64,000 nt of DNA from Anoplopoma fimbria (taxonomy: Eukaryota; Chordata; Actinopteri; Perciformes; Anoplopomatidae): NCBI RefSeq assembly GCF_027596085.1, contig NC_072472.1:16927971-16991970 (forward strand), in the 5' to 3' direction. Positions within the stretch are counted from its first letter, which is position 1; each line of letters opens with the position of its first letter. The translations under genes were made by a program, and so were the position numbers. The notes under the pieces are model-generated. The model had not been told where the DNA came from. It was given only the letters and a program-made list of their open reading frames with translations, and made no database searches. Of this stretch, positions 1 through 28,306 are shown piece after piece.

Positions 1-418
1 CATGGTCCATAAACGTGACAACATATGTGACAAACAAATGCAGACTTTTACTGCATATCCTGAACGAGCCGCCTGGTGTTCAGAGCATATATTACACTAG
101 GAAATGACATATTATTACATTACTGGCTGAATCTCTGAAGCCATGAGGTCTCGCACATGAGAAGAGTGCTGAGAGCAATGGTAGAAAAGGAAAATAATTG
201 CATAACACAAGAATGAACAGTGTTAGCCCTTTTCCACGTATGAGCGAAGGGAAAAGGGAAGGAAACACAGAGCGAGGGTGGGATGTATTAAATGTTATAC
301 TTCTTATTTTTAGGATTCCTGCACAGAGTTAGCCACAAACTTAAAGCAACAAAGAAATCTTTTGAGTGCCAGCGAGAACGCAGAAAGCTGAGATTGATGA
401 ATGAGGCGGGATGAAAAC

Positions 419-495
419 AAGAAGAAGAAGAAGAAGAAGAAGAAGAAGAAGAAGAAGAAGAAGAAGAAGAAGAAGAAGAAGAAGAAGAAGAAAAG
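419..495. repeat. (AAG)n microsatellite
   Basis: About 25 uninterrupted AAG units. The polylysine frame that runs through it is an artefact of the repeat. Long pure purine tracts of this kind can form triplex DNA and are usually length-polymorphic. Confidence 0.95.
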
Positions 496-677
496 GTGTT
501 TACTTACTTTGTATAGTAGCTTTCAGGTGAATACAAGTGGGTTAGGTCTTGTGTTGCTGTGTTTTCCGCTCTTCTTCTTCCTTACAACACAGTGCTGAGT
601 GTACCTCACAGGACTGCAAACGTAATTACAGCAAACACCCTGGTCTGAAATATATGACTTCACCACATTCAACAGAA

Positions 678-680
<3 letters not shown>

Positions 681-716
<36 letters not shown>
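681..716. repeat. (GA)n microsatellite
   Basis: Uninterrupted GA dinucleotide run of about 18 units. Confidence 0.95.
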
Positions 717-718
<2 letters not shown>

Positions 719-2029
719 TCTTCACATCCTCCTATTTCACTCTTTGGCCCGCCCCTCTGCTCATTCTCTTTTTTCCCCACTCAAATTGTTATTCCTTATT
801 TAGGAGAAAGACAGGAAGGGAAAAAAAGGGCATGTGACTGGATAGTTTGGTGTGGTCACTGAAAAGAATTCTCCAAATTTCTCCCTCCACCACTAAAGAA
901 CCAGACAGGATTAGAGAAGGAGGGAGGGATGATGAAAAAAAATCCTGGAGAACAGTGCAGTTTTAAGGGAGCACAGGAAGGGAGTTACAGTAATTAGAGA
1001 GCAGTGAGGCACATGTGGGAGATTATTTACTGCCTTAATTCAAACTGGTGATGTTTGAGTTTGAAAGTGAAACAGGCAGTTGTGGAATGTCAATCTCTTC
1101 CTCTCTGATGAGTTTCATGTCAAGACACATAATGAGGAAGGAGGTAAACAGGCGATGACACATCACAACATTTTTTCCTGCTAAAATGTGAATTCAGACA
1201 TCTGGAACAGACTCTTGTCCTAGTGAACAGTTTCAGTTATACATCGAGGCGGTTTCCATGACAGCAAGGAGAGACACTCCCTCCGAGGCATTCCAACCCT
1301 GTTGGCCTCGTCGACTGAAGCAACTCAGGACCGACGGGGGCTTTGAGATATAACGACGACATCAGAGGTGATAACACTGTGAGGAGTTGGCAACGTGTGA
1401 AGTCATCAACTGAGCCCCACAGTCATGAATATGTGGGTGTAACGAAAGTTCACGTCAGCTATGTTTTGTGTCATTTCAACTACAGAACTAACAGTCTAAT
1501 ATTCAACCACCAGGACATCTATAGGGTTAATGATTATCACAACCTCAAATCTGGTTTGGTTGCAGTAGATCATTTCCCCTTTTCTGCACACGAACTGTGA
1601 ATGCATGAAAGTTCAGTAGCAGTCAGCTGACTTTTTTCATTCATGATTTGAGTTTAATCATTATTATAAATAAATGATGTACTGCTTAATCAATCAAGTC
1701 AACTTCAAAAGAACAGAAAAAGCAGAAGAACAGGACAACACTGAAGTGAAATACTCAGTTATTTAGGACAAACGCTGAATAGCTATCCTTCTAAATGTGT
1801 TTAATCTAACTGTGACATAGTGGATTCATACATTAAAAGTAAATACATATACATTTTTTTATTGAATTTCACCTTATTTTTTTGTTGATTTGTTTTAATT
1901 CAGAAACTTTAAATTTTTAAAATTTCAGATTTTGCACTTTTTTTGCTTTCATCTGGGTTTTCACGTATTATTATTATTATTATTTTAATATAGTTGTGAT
2001 AGTTTATTACAACACTCAGAGAGGGCCCA

Positions 2030-2175
2030 TTTTGCATCATAAAAACTCTTACTTTTGATACTTTAAACACATTTTGCAATAATACTGTTGTACCTTACAT
2101 TTTTTATACTTGACTATTACTTGTAATGGAGTATTGTTGCACTTTTATTTAAGTAAAAGCTCTGTATATACAGTG
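2030..2175. repeat. Degenerate teleost interspersed repeat fragment
   Basis: The text has the phrases typical of a very common teleost repeat: a run resembling 'acttgtaatggagtatt' followed by 'acttttatttaagtaaaa'. A second, longer piece with related phrases lies at 10095-10600. The family name is not certain to me. The assignment rests on remembered word patterns, not an alignment. Confidence 0.45.
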
Positions 2176-3434
2176 AACTGGTTGACACGGTGGCATGGGG
2201 AGTTGGAGGGCGTTTCTTGGCTGCCTGTTTATGTTCAACCAGATGACAGATAGCTGTGTGTGTGGGAGAACATGGGAAAAGTTATCCAGCAAACGTGTTA
2301 ATGGTGAAAACACACACAGATGAGAAATTCAACATGTGGTTGAGCTTTGGGCGAGGCGGAAACACCCACTTTTTTTTTCAATCTGAAGTGGTAACAGTTT
2401 GTCCTCTTTCTCACTGAATCCAGATACCTGTCCTGAACTTGATGTATTGATGCCTATACCTATAACAGCAGTCAAACATTTTCTTGTGATTTGACTTTGC
2501 ATCTTTAAATTGCTGCCTTTGCTGGAATTAAGGTTTTTTTTCAATGCCAGATGCCGAGCAGCCCTCCTGCGAGTCTCTACAGGCTGTTTCCTGCACTGCA
2601 GCAACATCTGGTGGCTCAGAGGGACAGATAGCAGACATCCTCTCACTGCTAAATTCTTCCTCTGTGGTGTCCATTTAACTCCAAGGGTGCAAACAGCTAA
2701 AAGCAGCATTATATTACACACTGCTACTTTTTAGAAGTGATTATAGTCAAAGAGAGGACAATTTGAGGTGTCATACTCATTGTCATCTAGAATCAACCTC
2801 GTCCCGAGATCCGATTTATCAGATTTAGGTACACATTTCAGGGTGTTGATGCCCATGCTGGGAGCTGCTAATTGAAAAAGGGCTGCATGGCGAACGCAAC
2901 ACTGTGATGTCATCAGGGTGTAAAATCTTGAGCTGTTACACAGTAAAATAAAATAAACAGATGGAGAAGAACAACTGAGCACCAAGGGCGACCGTCAGAG
3001 AAAAGTCGGTGCAGGTTTTGTTATTTTCAGTCTGAATAATTAAAGTAGAAACCTATTTTGGGTCTAAAAAACAATTTCTGATGCTCCATAAAATTTGTCT
3101 TTTAGAGGGTTATAAATACTGAAAGCAGAGTGTGCTGTCTTTGGTCAAAAATAAGATTTCAACATGGTATCTGTCAGTGTGACACAGCACAGTGTATTTA
3201 CAGACATTAGAGCCCTTCAGGCTCTTCAGATGTGTCTGGACAAAATGGATTGTCAGTCGGTTGGTCCACCACTTTGGTACAGACTGAAATGTCTCAACAA
3301 CTTCGATACACACATTAATGTTACCACAAAGAATGAATTGTAGAAGTTTTTCATTTGGTGTCATCCCAAGAACATTTTTGTTCTAACACTGGTAAATACC
3401 TGCTCAACTGTCCTTTATTTCCAGTGCTAATTAG

Positions 3435-3468
3435 CATAGTGAACATTCCTGCATAGTGAACATTCCTG
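3435..3468. repeat. Perfect 17-bp tandem duplication
   Basis: The unit catagtgaacattcctg occurs twice head to tail with no mismatch. A small local duplication, probably replication slippage. Confidence 0.9.
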
Positions 3469-3626
3469 CATATTAGCATTGTCATTGGCAGAAAGCATAG
3501 ACTCACAGAGCTTCTAGCATGTAGAAACTTGTTGTTACGTGTTATAACTAAACAAAAAGATCACATTTATCCATTTACGATCTAGTATTGCTCTCACAAA
3601 ATAAAGTAAAGAAAAATTACAAAATG

Positions 3627-3662
3627 TGATTTGTACAAAAAGGGAACTTTTTGTACAAATCA
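3627..3662. repeat. Perfect hairpin (16-bp arms, 4-nt loop)
   Basis: gatttgtacaaaaag is followed after GGAA by its exact reverse complement, and one more T-A pair extends the stem to 16 bp. No flanking target duplication was identified, so I do not call it a MITE. Confidence 0.85.
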
Positions 3663-6024
3663 TGCTGCTAATATTATGAAATAAAAACAAGCACATGTTT
3701 TACTTTGTAGTTGATGCTTTAACTGCTGTCAAGAGAGTTACATCATTAAATCTTAATTTTTGGTTGCAAGCCAAGGATGCTGCTTATGCTTTTAACCTTT
3801 GTTAATGAATTGCCTTATTGTATTAGGCATGGGACTGAAGCCCTGATTATGTTTGCATATTTCTGTAAAAGCTCCTGTGGCCAACTGCCAGCTTGAAACT
3901 AAATGCTAACGTGATTGTGTATCGTTGGTCCTTGAAACTGGGTCTCCACATACTGAGTAGTGTGTCAGCTGAAAGGGAATTATTATTATTTCAGTTTCAC
4001 TTTATTCAGAACATTTCATGCATAGAGCATTTCATGATTAACACCCTGCAGTCTTGTCTTGTGGGATGCATGGTTTGAACCAGTGTACAGGATAACCTCT
4101 TTATCCAGACATTCCATGCACGCAGCACAGATCATCAGTAGCAGTGAGCTGGGGGAAAAGGGAAAATGAGGTTTGTGGATGAATAAAGAAGACTAGAATA
4201 AGACCACAGGAGGTCCTGCAGTGCCTGATCCTTTAGGACAAAATACCAGTTAGACACAACAGGGAACATCCTCATTTATTCACAACCTTCTTTTCAATTT
4301 CAGTCTGGAAATCTGTTCCAGAGGGCAACTAGATAGAATTACTTACTGTCTTTTTTGTCACTACAGCAGTGTTAACTCAGTAAAACTCTGTGCTGTTTGA
4401 GTTGTTGTATGAATAACATCTGAGCAGAGTGACTTCAGATGTATCGAAGACACACTCTAGACGTGCTTAATGACAATCTGACTATAACAATGGGGGTTTA
4501 CATTAATATGTTTTCTTACACTAGGGCTGTAGTGTGCAGTTTGGTCCTCTTGGAGGCGCTGTGTTTCAGTGTGAGCCGTAGCACTAAACACAGTGTTCAC
4601 TCTGCTGTCACTCAGCCTCTCAACTGTGACCCCTAAATGTCCATATAAATCTTTTCCTCTGCACATCCCCCCTCTAATAATGCTATGAGACGGAAACCAG
4701 CTGTGCAGAAAAAAGGGTCTACAGTGCAATTCACATGTTCAAGGTGGAGATGGTGTGTGTGATTAATCACAACAGTAATCAGGTAATTACTTGTTTACAT
4801 ACTGGCTCAAATCAGATGATTGTACCCTCTGCCCTTAAGAAATGGGGACTGCATGCCAAGGGTTTTGTAAAATGTCACATTTGGAGGACGCACCTGCAAT
4901 AGGGACAGCTGCATGCTCTGCCACTAGACTTTATTGCACACAACTGATACATGCCAACTGAATGCTATCTGGTGCAATTAAAAAATAAGACCTAGATTTG
5001 ACCACTGTGTATTGATCCAGGAGGCCAAGGTGCGTGGATGGGGGATGGGTGCAGAGAGAGGAGCCAAGGGTCCTTGGGCAACCCTGTGTGTTTTGATGTG
5101 TGTGTATGGACAGATCATGCTGCACAGGAGCTAGGAGTCCACCTGATTGTTTTGGGGCATAATGTAGGGCATACAGTTTGAGCATTTCTGTTGTTTGCAT
5201 CCAGCTCCACGTCAGTCTGCTTCTAATCCAAAATATGTGTCCTTTTTGTGTGGTGGAGTGTTTAAAAAATGTCTCTGGGTTTCTGTTTAGTAGAAGTGTC
5301 AGTCTCTGGGTTTCAAAAAACGGCTGTAGCAGGAGCTGTGTGTTGTTAATCCGTGCTATCTCTATCCATAAGAGGAGCTGGTCTAATAACAGAAGGCGTT
5401 AAACTTGCTTGTGGCTATTTTTTCTAAATCACAACCTCAGAAGATATTTATCTGAGACGGATGAACACTTCTCCTCTGCTCAGGTCTTTACATACTGATT
5501 AAATGAGACCAAGATTACCCACAAGCATTACTCCCAGAGCAGTTAAACTGCCCGTACTAACAAAAAAAATCAGCATTACAGCAAAATTGAATTCATATTT
5601 CAAGGTTTCCATTACAGTAGTTTGACAATTGAATTCAAAGACATGCAGCATTACAAAAATAAAATCAGCATAAAATGACAACTTCTCACATCATCGACTG
5701 GGCAAGAAATTAAGGAGTTTCATGTGATGCAGGGTTAGGTGCTCCACGTGCATAATAGGTGTTTTTGAGCCAGATCATTTTATATATGTGAAGAACAACT
5801 GTATATGTGCAAACATGCATTTTTACACATCATTCTTCAGCAGTGGAAGGACATTTTTGCTCTTAAGCAGCACAGGAAATTCCGGTGATCTTAGATAGAT
5901 CAAATCAGAAACATCAGTCATACAGACCTCAGTTTGTCACCCATGTCATGAAACTAAATTACCAGAACATCCACATTAGAGGCAGATTTGCTCTGAGTGT
6001 ATTGTTAGGGGTATTTTAGAGATA

Positions 6025-6935
6025 CAGCTGGTAAAATAAGTATTGAACACGTCACCATTTTTCTCAGTAAATATATTTCTAAAGGTGCTATTGACATGAA
6101 ATTTTCACTAGATGTCGATAACAACCCAAGTAATCCATACATACAAAGAAAACAAATAAGTTCAGAAATTAAGTTATGTGTAATAAAATGGAATGACACA
6201 GGGAAAAAGTATTGAACACATGGAAGGCATGGAAAGTCAAGACACCAGCTGAAATCTATCAGTAATTATAAAGCAATCCTGCCCCTTGTCAGTACAAATT
6301 AATATCAGCTGGTTCAGTCCCAACTGATGGCCTATAAAAAGGTCTCTCATTACCAAGGTGTCATACAAGAAACATCTCATGATGGCATTGGTTACAGATG
6401 GATTTCTAAACTTCTGAATGTTCCGGTGATCACTGTTGGGGCAATAATCCGGAAGTGGAAAGAACATAGATTTCACCATAAACCGGCCACGACCAGGTGC
6501 TCCTCGCAAGATTTCTGACAGAGGAGTGAAAATAATTATCAGAAAAGCCAAGGACCACTTGTGGAGAGCTTCAGAAAGACCTGGAATTAGCAGGTACAAT
6601 TGTTTCAAAGAAATCAATAAGTAATGCACTCAACCGCCGTGGCCTGTATGCACGCTCACCACACCATGTTTGGAGGTCAAATGGCACAGCACATCACCCA
6701 AAAAACACCATGGTGTGGGGCTGTTTTTCAGCATACGGCACTGGCAAACTTCATATAATTGAAGGAAGGATGAATGGAAAAACCGAGACATTCTTGCTAA
6801 AAATCTGCTGCCATCTACCAGGATGATGAAGATGAAACGAGGGTGGACATTTCAGCAAGACAATGATCCCAAACACACAGCCAAGGAAACTCTCAATTGG
6901 TTTCAGAGAAAGAATCCTTGGATCTGGAATGAATA
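6025..6935 (+). mobile_element. Decayed, 3'-truncated Tc1-like transposon
   Basis: The left end begins after a TA dinucleotide with CAGCTGGTAAAATAAGT and is followed near 6201 by an internal copy of the 'aagtattgaacac' word, as in IR/DR-type Tc1 elements. A degenerate transposase follows in the same orientation. No matching right inverted repeat is found; similarity stops near 6935 within the transposase. This is a different and older Tc1 lineage from the copy at 37789-39418, judged by different terminal sequence and heavy decay. Confidence 0.8.
6327..6932 (+). pseudogene. Tc1-like transposase remnant
   Basis: The helix-turn-helix part is readable (…HYQGVIQETSHDG…, VGAIIRKWKEHRF). Further on, in other frames, there are the blocks MVWGCFSAYGTGKL and [12 protein letters not shown], the latter holding the second catalytic Asp of a DDE transposase. 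Frameshifts separate the blocks. An internal deletion joins the 'RRGLYARSPHH' region to 'WRSNGTAHH', removing the region of the first catalytic Asp. The frame ends before the catalytic Glu block. It cannot encode a working enzyme. Confidence 0.8.
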
Positions 6936-9900
6936 ATACCATCAGACAAAACTTGCATATTGTCTGCTCCAATTATGTCATATTTCCAGGATTACTGGGG
7001 AGAGAGACAACATCAGCAGAGATAATGAAAGCTGGTGAGCTGTTGGGAGAATATGTCTCAGTTTTTTTGTCAGCGTTTTCTTTGAAAAAGGCGAAAAAAT
7101 CTTTGTGGAGAGAAAAATGGGAGGAATTAGGGTCAAAGACAGTTTATGAGAGAGAAGAGGGTGAAGAAGGACTCTCCTGCAGTAATTTAGCTTCAGCAGC
7201 TTTGACAATTATAAATAAGGAACACATACACCTGAGACCCAGGTGGAAAAGCAGGAGCAGGCCGACATGAAAGAGGACAAAGAAGGTCAGAGGAAGGCAG
7301 GAGGGCAGGATAAAATGGGGAGGTTGAGGAAGCAGTTGAAAGAGCGAGGAATGAGTCAGGTGGAGCAGGAGAGGACCAGATGGAGACAGAGAGAGAGGAA
7401 GGGCAGAGAGACTGTGCCAAGCAGGGCTATCACGCAAGGAGACCAAGTCACTGGCGGAGTGCAGAATGGAGACTGACACAAATTGATGATCCGAGACATT
7501 AGGAGGCTAGAAGTGGAGCAGGCTCCAGAGAGGAATAAGCCATCTCCAATTTCATATTTATGAATGAATGAAGAGGCAGAGAGGGAAAGTATGAGGAACA
7601 GGGGAGATGAATAATGAAATGATTCTTCGCTTATTGCTGTCTTATCAGGGGGGATAGTAATGAATCAGTTGTGGAGAGTAGGTCACAGAGACGATGAAAA
7701 TTTGATGAGGAGGCAAAGGGGAATGCCTTTGAATAGATTGTCAATGCCAATCAATCTGCTAACACAGATTTATCCTTAACAAGATTTTTTTTTTTTCTTT
7801 GATTTTTTTTAAAGGTCAAGGTCAGAAAAATTAGATTTACATTGAATGCCTTACACAAGTCTGTAACATTCAGGCACTTCCTGGTTTGAGTAGCGACAGG
7901 GAGGTTTTTTTCCAGATCTAATGGATTAAACGGTATAGCTTATAACTATTCCTTTGGTTTTAATGATGTTTTAGTGTTTTATGCTTTGAGAAGAAAAAAG
8001 GGAATTGCTGATAAATGAAGTAAGTCAGTGAAAAATTAGTGAGAGAGAGAGAGAGAGAACGTGTTACTGTGTTATGTGGTGTAAATTCACTGTAAATCCT
8101 CAAAAAAGTTGAGGTTTTCATTTCAGCCACTTTAGTGGAGAGCATAAAAGAGCATTTTATGAAAACAACAATGGTTAAACAATGGTTATTTTACAGCTTA
8201 TAACTGGGTCAAACACTTCCTAATCCACTGTTGTGGAAATAATTTGGGCTGAAGCCAGCATATGGCTCACATGTTTGACCCAGCTTGCCCATCCATTTGT
8301 TAAATTTAGCTAATTTGTTCTTTTTGTCATTAACAGTCAGCACACCAGCCCCCTGCTAATATAAAACTCTGTGTAAAATTCCTAACTATTCCTGTGATCA
8401 CACGGTGCGGTGAACTGTCTATTTGCATGCTTTAATACCCAAGTAAGCAGTTAGGATGAACTCCTAAATTGTAGTTAAGCATTTGTGCTATACTTTATGG
8501 TCTGTATTGAGTGCACAAATGTTGAGTTATGTGGGAGTTGATTAATGTAATCAGAGCATATAGAAACACCTGCATATGTTTTCCAGTCAGGCTATTACTA
8601 ACTAACAGTACAATACACAGTCAGTGTATAATGTATTCTCATAAAGCTGAAGGTGGCAGGAACCAGTAGCTATTAAAGTTTCTTCTTTAATTATGTTGGA
8701 CTGTACCACTGCATCTGATGGAAGAACAATTTATGTGTTTTAAAAAAGCTTCTCTGGGTGATCAATTTTAAATATAGAATTATTATACACAAAATAATAT
8801 TAATATGGAAAACTAGACTCTAAAATGTGTTGCTATGCTAACTCCTGTGGAAAACATCAGTGTTGTGGTCAAGACCACCTAAGCAGATATCATGACCAAG
8901 ACCAGAGTGTACTGTCCGGTTTATAAAATCCTACATCTAAACATCCATATGAAAGGGCATTTTTCATTAAAACTGTATGTTTAATATTATGGGTGTATTA
9001 TTATGGGGTTTTGCAGCTTCTGCTGTTTACTTTACACCAAATGATTGTGAAAGAATTGTAACTAAAGATATTCTTAGCAGGGAATTACTGTACTTACCTG
9101 TTTTTTTACTTGTACTGCAGCTGCAGGATAAAGCACAGAACAGCAGGCGTCTAACTTTCTCCATAAAAGAGTCTCAGGCTGCTGCGGTGCGACGGACTGA
9201 GAGATGGTGCAGTGCTGTTTCTGTAGTCTCTGTGGTGCTTAACATCATTACTGTGCCCCTGTCACCACAGCAACCGGCCTGGCTACATCCTCAGAAATGC
9301 TTTTGTTTAGGCATTTATTGACTTGTGTGTCTGTGTGTGTTGTTGTTGTTGGGTGCTTGTTGATGTGAATGTATATCAGCACACAGCAGAGAGTCAATCA
9401 TGGCAACCTGAATGTCAATAACAACACTCTGTGGCCTTTAAGTGAATGAACAACGACGAAATTCATTACTCTACGTCCTATCAGACAATCAGCTTTATTA
9501 ACACACTTCTCCATCAGCATCACCCTCGTCCCTCTTCCTCTAGTCCCACTGTGCTTTCAGTGTTTCCCAGGACACAGCCACATGACGCCTGATGGTTTAA
9601 TAAAACTAAAAGGTCCACCGTCCCCGCACATCTCTCCTCTCTCCCTCAGTAACCTCGCTCATTACTGAAATTATCAGGTACGCTTTAATATGCCTATGAG
9701 TCACGCTGATTCTGAGAAACAACCGTGTGAGTATTAAAAACATTTTACTGTAGCAAAAAAATAAATAATACAATTTCACTGAAAAACAGAGAAGTAAATA
9801 TAGTAAATTAGCAATAACACATTGGAAAGTTCTTACATGATACATATACTTTAGTCAGGCGTTTTATATCAAGGAAATACAGGTTAAATCTATAATTTAT

Positions 9901-10094
9901 CAACAGAAACTCAGAGAGCGCAGTTATGCATCTCTCAGAGATGTATCATTTCTCAGCGTTGAATAATAAATAAAAGCATGTTTTGAAACTGTGCAGCTGA
10001 GAGCACTGCATTATATACACTGTGTTGCGTCAACCTATGTATTATGTACAGCACGAGACGCTACTGTATGTTTTATGTTACAGTAATACCACAC
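6936..10094. other. Intergenic, no gene recognised
   Basis: Mixed-sequence DNA with a purine-rich part at 7240-7480 and a short GA run near 8039-8058. Long frames through the purine-rich part are low-complexity and antisense to each other, so I do not regard them as genes. Confidence 0.5.
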
Positions 10095-10600
10095 TGTCAT
10101 CCACACCACCAGTGATGGAAAGTGAAGAAGAATATCTACTCAAGTTAAAAACTGTAGCTACAACCGGAACTCATTCCCAACCCATCATATATGGACGCTC
10201 AAGAAGCCTTGGCGTCACTTTTTGAATTCAGTGAATATCCCTTTATTTCCAACTATGAGGTTTTTGATCACCTGGGAATGTAAGGAAGAGTTTTAAAAAG
10301 TACTTAGTAATAAGAGTATTGTTAAAAAATTGTATTTGAATCGGAACTCAAATCATAATCCTCTTAGAGTAAAGTTTTAAACCGGGCTAGTATTTTGCAT
10401 TTTAAGGTACTTTATTATTGCCATTTTCTGCTACTTACAGTAATACTTCTATTACATAACATCTTGGTGTGAACTGTTGTACTTTTACTCCACCCAACTG
10501 ATTTGACACTTAGAGTTTCTTTGCACATTTTTTACTTTTAGTTTTTTCACACTGTGGTATTATTGCAGTATTGGTAAGATTTCTTTAGTATGTGTAAACA
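10095..10600. repeat. Degenerate teleost interspersed repeat
   Basis: Begins with a 'ccaccagtgatggaaagt' type start and continues through 'tactcaagtt', 'ggtactttattattgccattttctgctactt' style phrases and 'gtacttttactccaccca', as in an abundant teleost repeat. Related to the fragment at 2030-2175. Family not named. Called by recollection of word pattern. Confidence 0.5.
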
Positions 10601-11030
10601 CTCACAACATCCTGAAAGTAAAATAATAAAAAAGTTAAAAAAGTAAAGTAAAATGGCAGCATTTCAAAGTAATTACCACATATTTGTTAAACACAGCACA
10701 GCCAAAATCTCTGTTTGCATAATAATTTATTCACATATTTTTTTTCACATACTATATATTATTATTGCTGCAGTTCTGGAGCCTTTCAGATATTCACTTT
10801 CAATATTCCCACAATGGGATTCTATGTTCATATCTCTTTATATTTTTCATCTTCATGCATGCTGAGTATAACATTTCACAGGAGCAGGATGCAAATAAAT
10901 AAAACAGTCTCTTTTTAAGTTACATGTCATAATCTATCCATTCTATTAATGCTTCAGTAACATGCCTTTTCAAAGTCCATAGCGGGAAGGGGGGATGGGG
11001 GCTGGGGGCACTTTTCGGAACATATAGTCT

Positions 11031-11044
11031 CCATTAGAGGGCGA
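11031..11044 (+). promoter_or_regulatory. CTCF-like motif
   Basis: CCATTAGAGGGCGA fits the core CCAnnAGRGGGCRS closely. It lies 1.2 kb beyond the connexin stop codon. Motif match only; no occupancy is implied. Confidence 0.3.
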
Positions 11045-12282
11045 AGGCTTAACAAAGGGCACATTAATAATACATATTATTAAAGCTGGCAATCTATGAT
11101 TAATCTTCATTACCACCCAAACCCCTGCTCCTCATCCAAGTGAAGACGACTACATCGCATAGGGAAAAAGGCTAAGTGTAATTCTTACATTTTATCTATG
11201 TACACATACTTTGAAATATGGCACCAAATCAGCTTGTGAAAAAAAGCTTGAGGTTACACGTTAAAATATTTGTGAGTACAATACTTTCCCCTGTTTAACT
11301 GAAAAACCCCTTAGACACCAATCACGCCTAATGAGCCAAAGTGGAAACACTGGCACACTTTTCTTGACTTTTCTGGGAGTAAACAGTGTGCCCTGCAGGC
11401 ATTGAGAGCATTATGGTGCGTGACACAGTGTTGAAAAGTTAATCTAACTCATCTTCAATACACCATGTGTCTCACTTTGAGCAAAATCTCCCGGGCAATG
11501 TCAGTCTGCCGTGTGATTGGCACCTAAGAATATGAAGAAGAGTGACGATTTTTAAGAAAAAAGCCTGGTACACTGACAGCAAATACTGTGTTCCAGTTCC
11601 TGCTGAAAGCTTTAGTGCTGTTGGTTTTTGTGTTTCACTTTGTGTAAATGTCTTACAACATGATTAAAAAGGTGCTTTTTTTCCCCCAGCGAGTGACTTC
11701 ACTCGAAGATCATGGACAAAGACAAATAACATCGTCTTTCTCTTAGAAGCTCAGATTAGCTTAGCATTCAATTTTCTGACTTAAGTCAGACGTTGGCTTT
11801 TTTCCCCCACTCACATGCGTATGCATGCACACGCTTAAGCTTTTGCATATGCATATACATACATAATTGGAACATGAGGGGATTATTTCTGACCTACAGC
11901 AAAGGCAAATAATGAAGATCTTCAAATGACTCAAACTGACTATCTTTACAGTATTTTAAATATAATTAGTAATTGCTCAGTTTTGTCTGTTGGGTTCTTT
12001 GAAGGCACCTAGTGTCACCTAGGCATCATGTAGGTTTTGGGTGTAAGCTTTGTTACAGCAAGACAGTAGCCTTTTTAGGAGGACGGTTCTGCCCTCCTGA
12101 AGTGTCAAAGAATCTACTTTGTGAATCAATGCTTCGTCACGACTACACAGAGTCTGTCTGTGCTCCTGAATAATAATGCAGTGGTGAGTTTTTGTGCCCT
12201 AATGATCTGTTGTCCTGGGCCAGGGAAAAGCTCTTCTCCAAAATTTAAGAGGTCCTCGAGCCCCCAGGCAGAGGAGCCTCTG

Positions 12283-27368
<15,086 letters not shown>

Positions 27369-28229
27369 TCAGAAGAAACAGGACTTGGTCGAGCTGACCC
27401 CTCTTTCTCCGGCGGACTCCTCCTTCTTACTCTTCTTCCCAGGACCGGCCTGCGCTCTTGTGGACCAGCCGGTCAGTCGGGGTACACCCAACCCGGTCTC
27501 CGTCCCTGCAGCGGCTCCCTTTTGACCTCTACACGTTGACCTGGCCGATCGTCAGCGCGTCTTTGACTGTGTGTGTGTGAGAGTGAGCGTCTTCTCCTGG
27601 GCCTGTCCCGCTGTGCTTCTCCTCCTGGTGGAGGAGAGGTGCTGAGCTGATTGCCTCCCCCTCCTCTCTCCCTCAGCCTCTTCCTCTTCTCCCCCTCCCC
27701 TGTGCAGTGATGCTTGTCCTCCCCCTGCCGCACCACTCTGTTCTGCGCTACAGCATATGCTATAGCTCACTGTATGACAGCCATGATCACCCTCTCTTTT
27801 CCACTTGCCTCGCTCCGTCCCCTTGCTCTTTTCTTTCCTCTGCCTCTTCCTCCCCTGCTCCTGCCTTCGTCCTCCACCCTACCCCCAGGGCACTCCTTGT
27901 ACTTTACCTGTACCCCCTGCCATCAGAGCTGCTCTGCGCTCGTCCTTGCATTGTGTATAGGATCTTTGCCTTTGCTGCACCCTTGCTACAACCTAAACAC
28001 ACACCCTGCATGTAGCCGATCCTCCTCTGGCTCACCTCAGCGAACAGCACTGTAAACACACTCGATGACAGCTCTGAATCCCACTCTCCCACTTCCTACT
28101 GAGGACTGCAGGTCCTCACCAGCACACAAAGCTCCTGCCTGCTGAATGTCATTTTACGGCTGGAGGAATGGTTGCTCCCACAGCTCAGAGCGCTGCAAGG
28201 ACCCATAAAAACCTGCATACACATACACA

Positions 28230-28230
<1 letters not shown>

Positions 28231-28304
<74 letters not shown>
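28231..28304. repeat. (CA)n microsatellite
   Basis: Over 35 CA units upstream of the connexin start. Confidence 0.95.

Positions 28305-28306
<2 letters not shown>

Larger units (their letters stand above)
1..6024. other. Gene-poor left flank
   Basis: I see no coding exon with family resemblance here. Open frames in this stretch are short, lack splice-bounded homology and overlap simple repeats. Recognisable contents are the AAG and GA microsatellites, a degenerate interspersed repeat near 2030-2175, a 17-bp tandem duplication near 3435 and a 16-bp-stem hairpin at 3627-3662. The rest is AT-rich unique-looking DNA that could contain conserved non-coding elements, which cannot be judged from one genome. 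Confidence 0.6.

Noticed and set aside
7144..7479. Ser/Pro/Leu-rich minus-strand frame and its charged plus-strand counterpart
   Set aside because: Mutual shadows over a purine-rich tract; neither has domain features.
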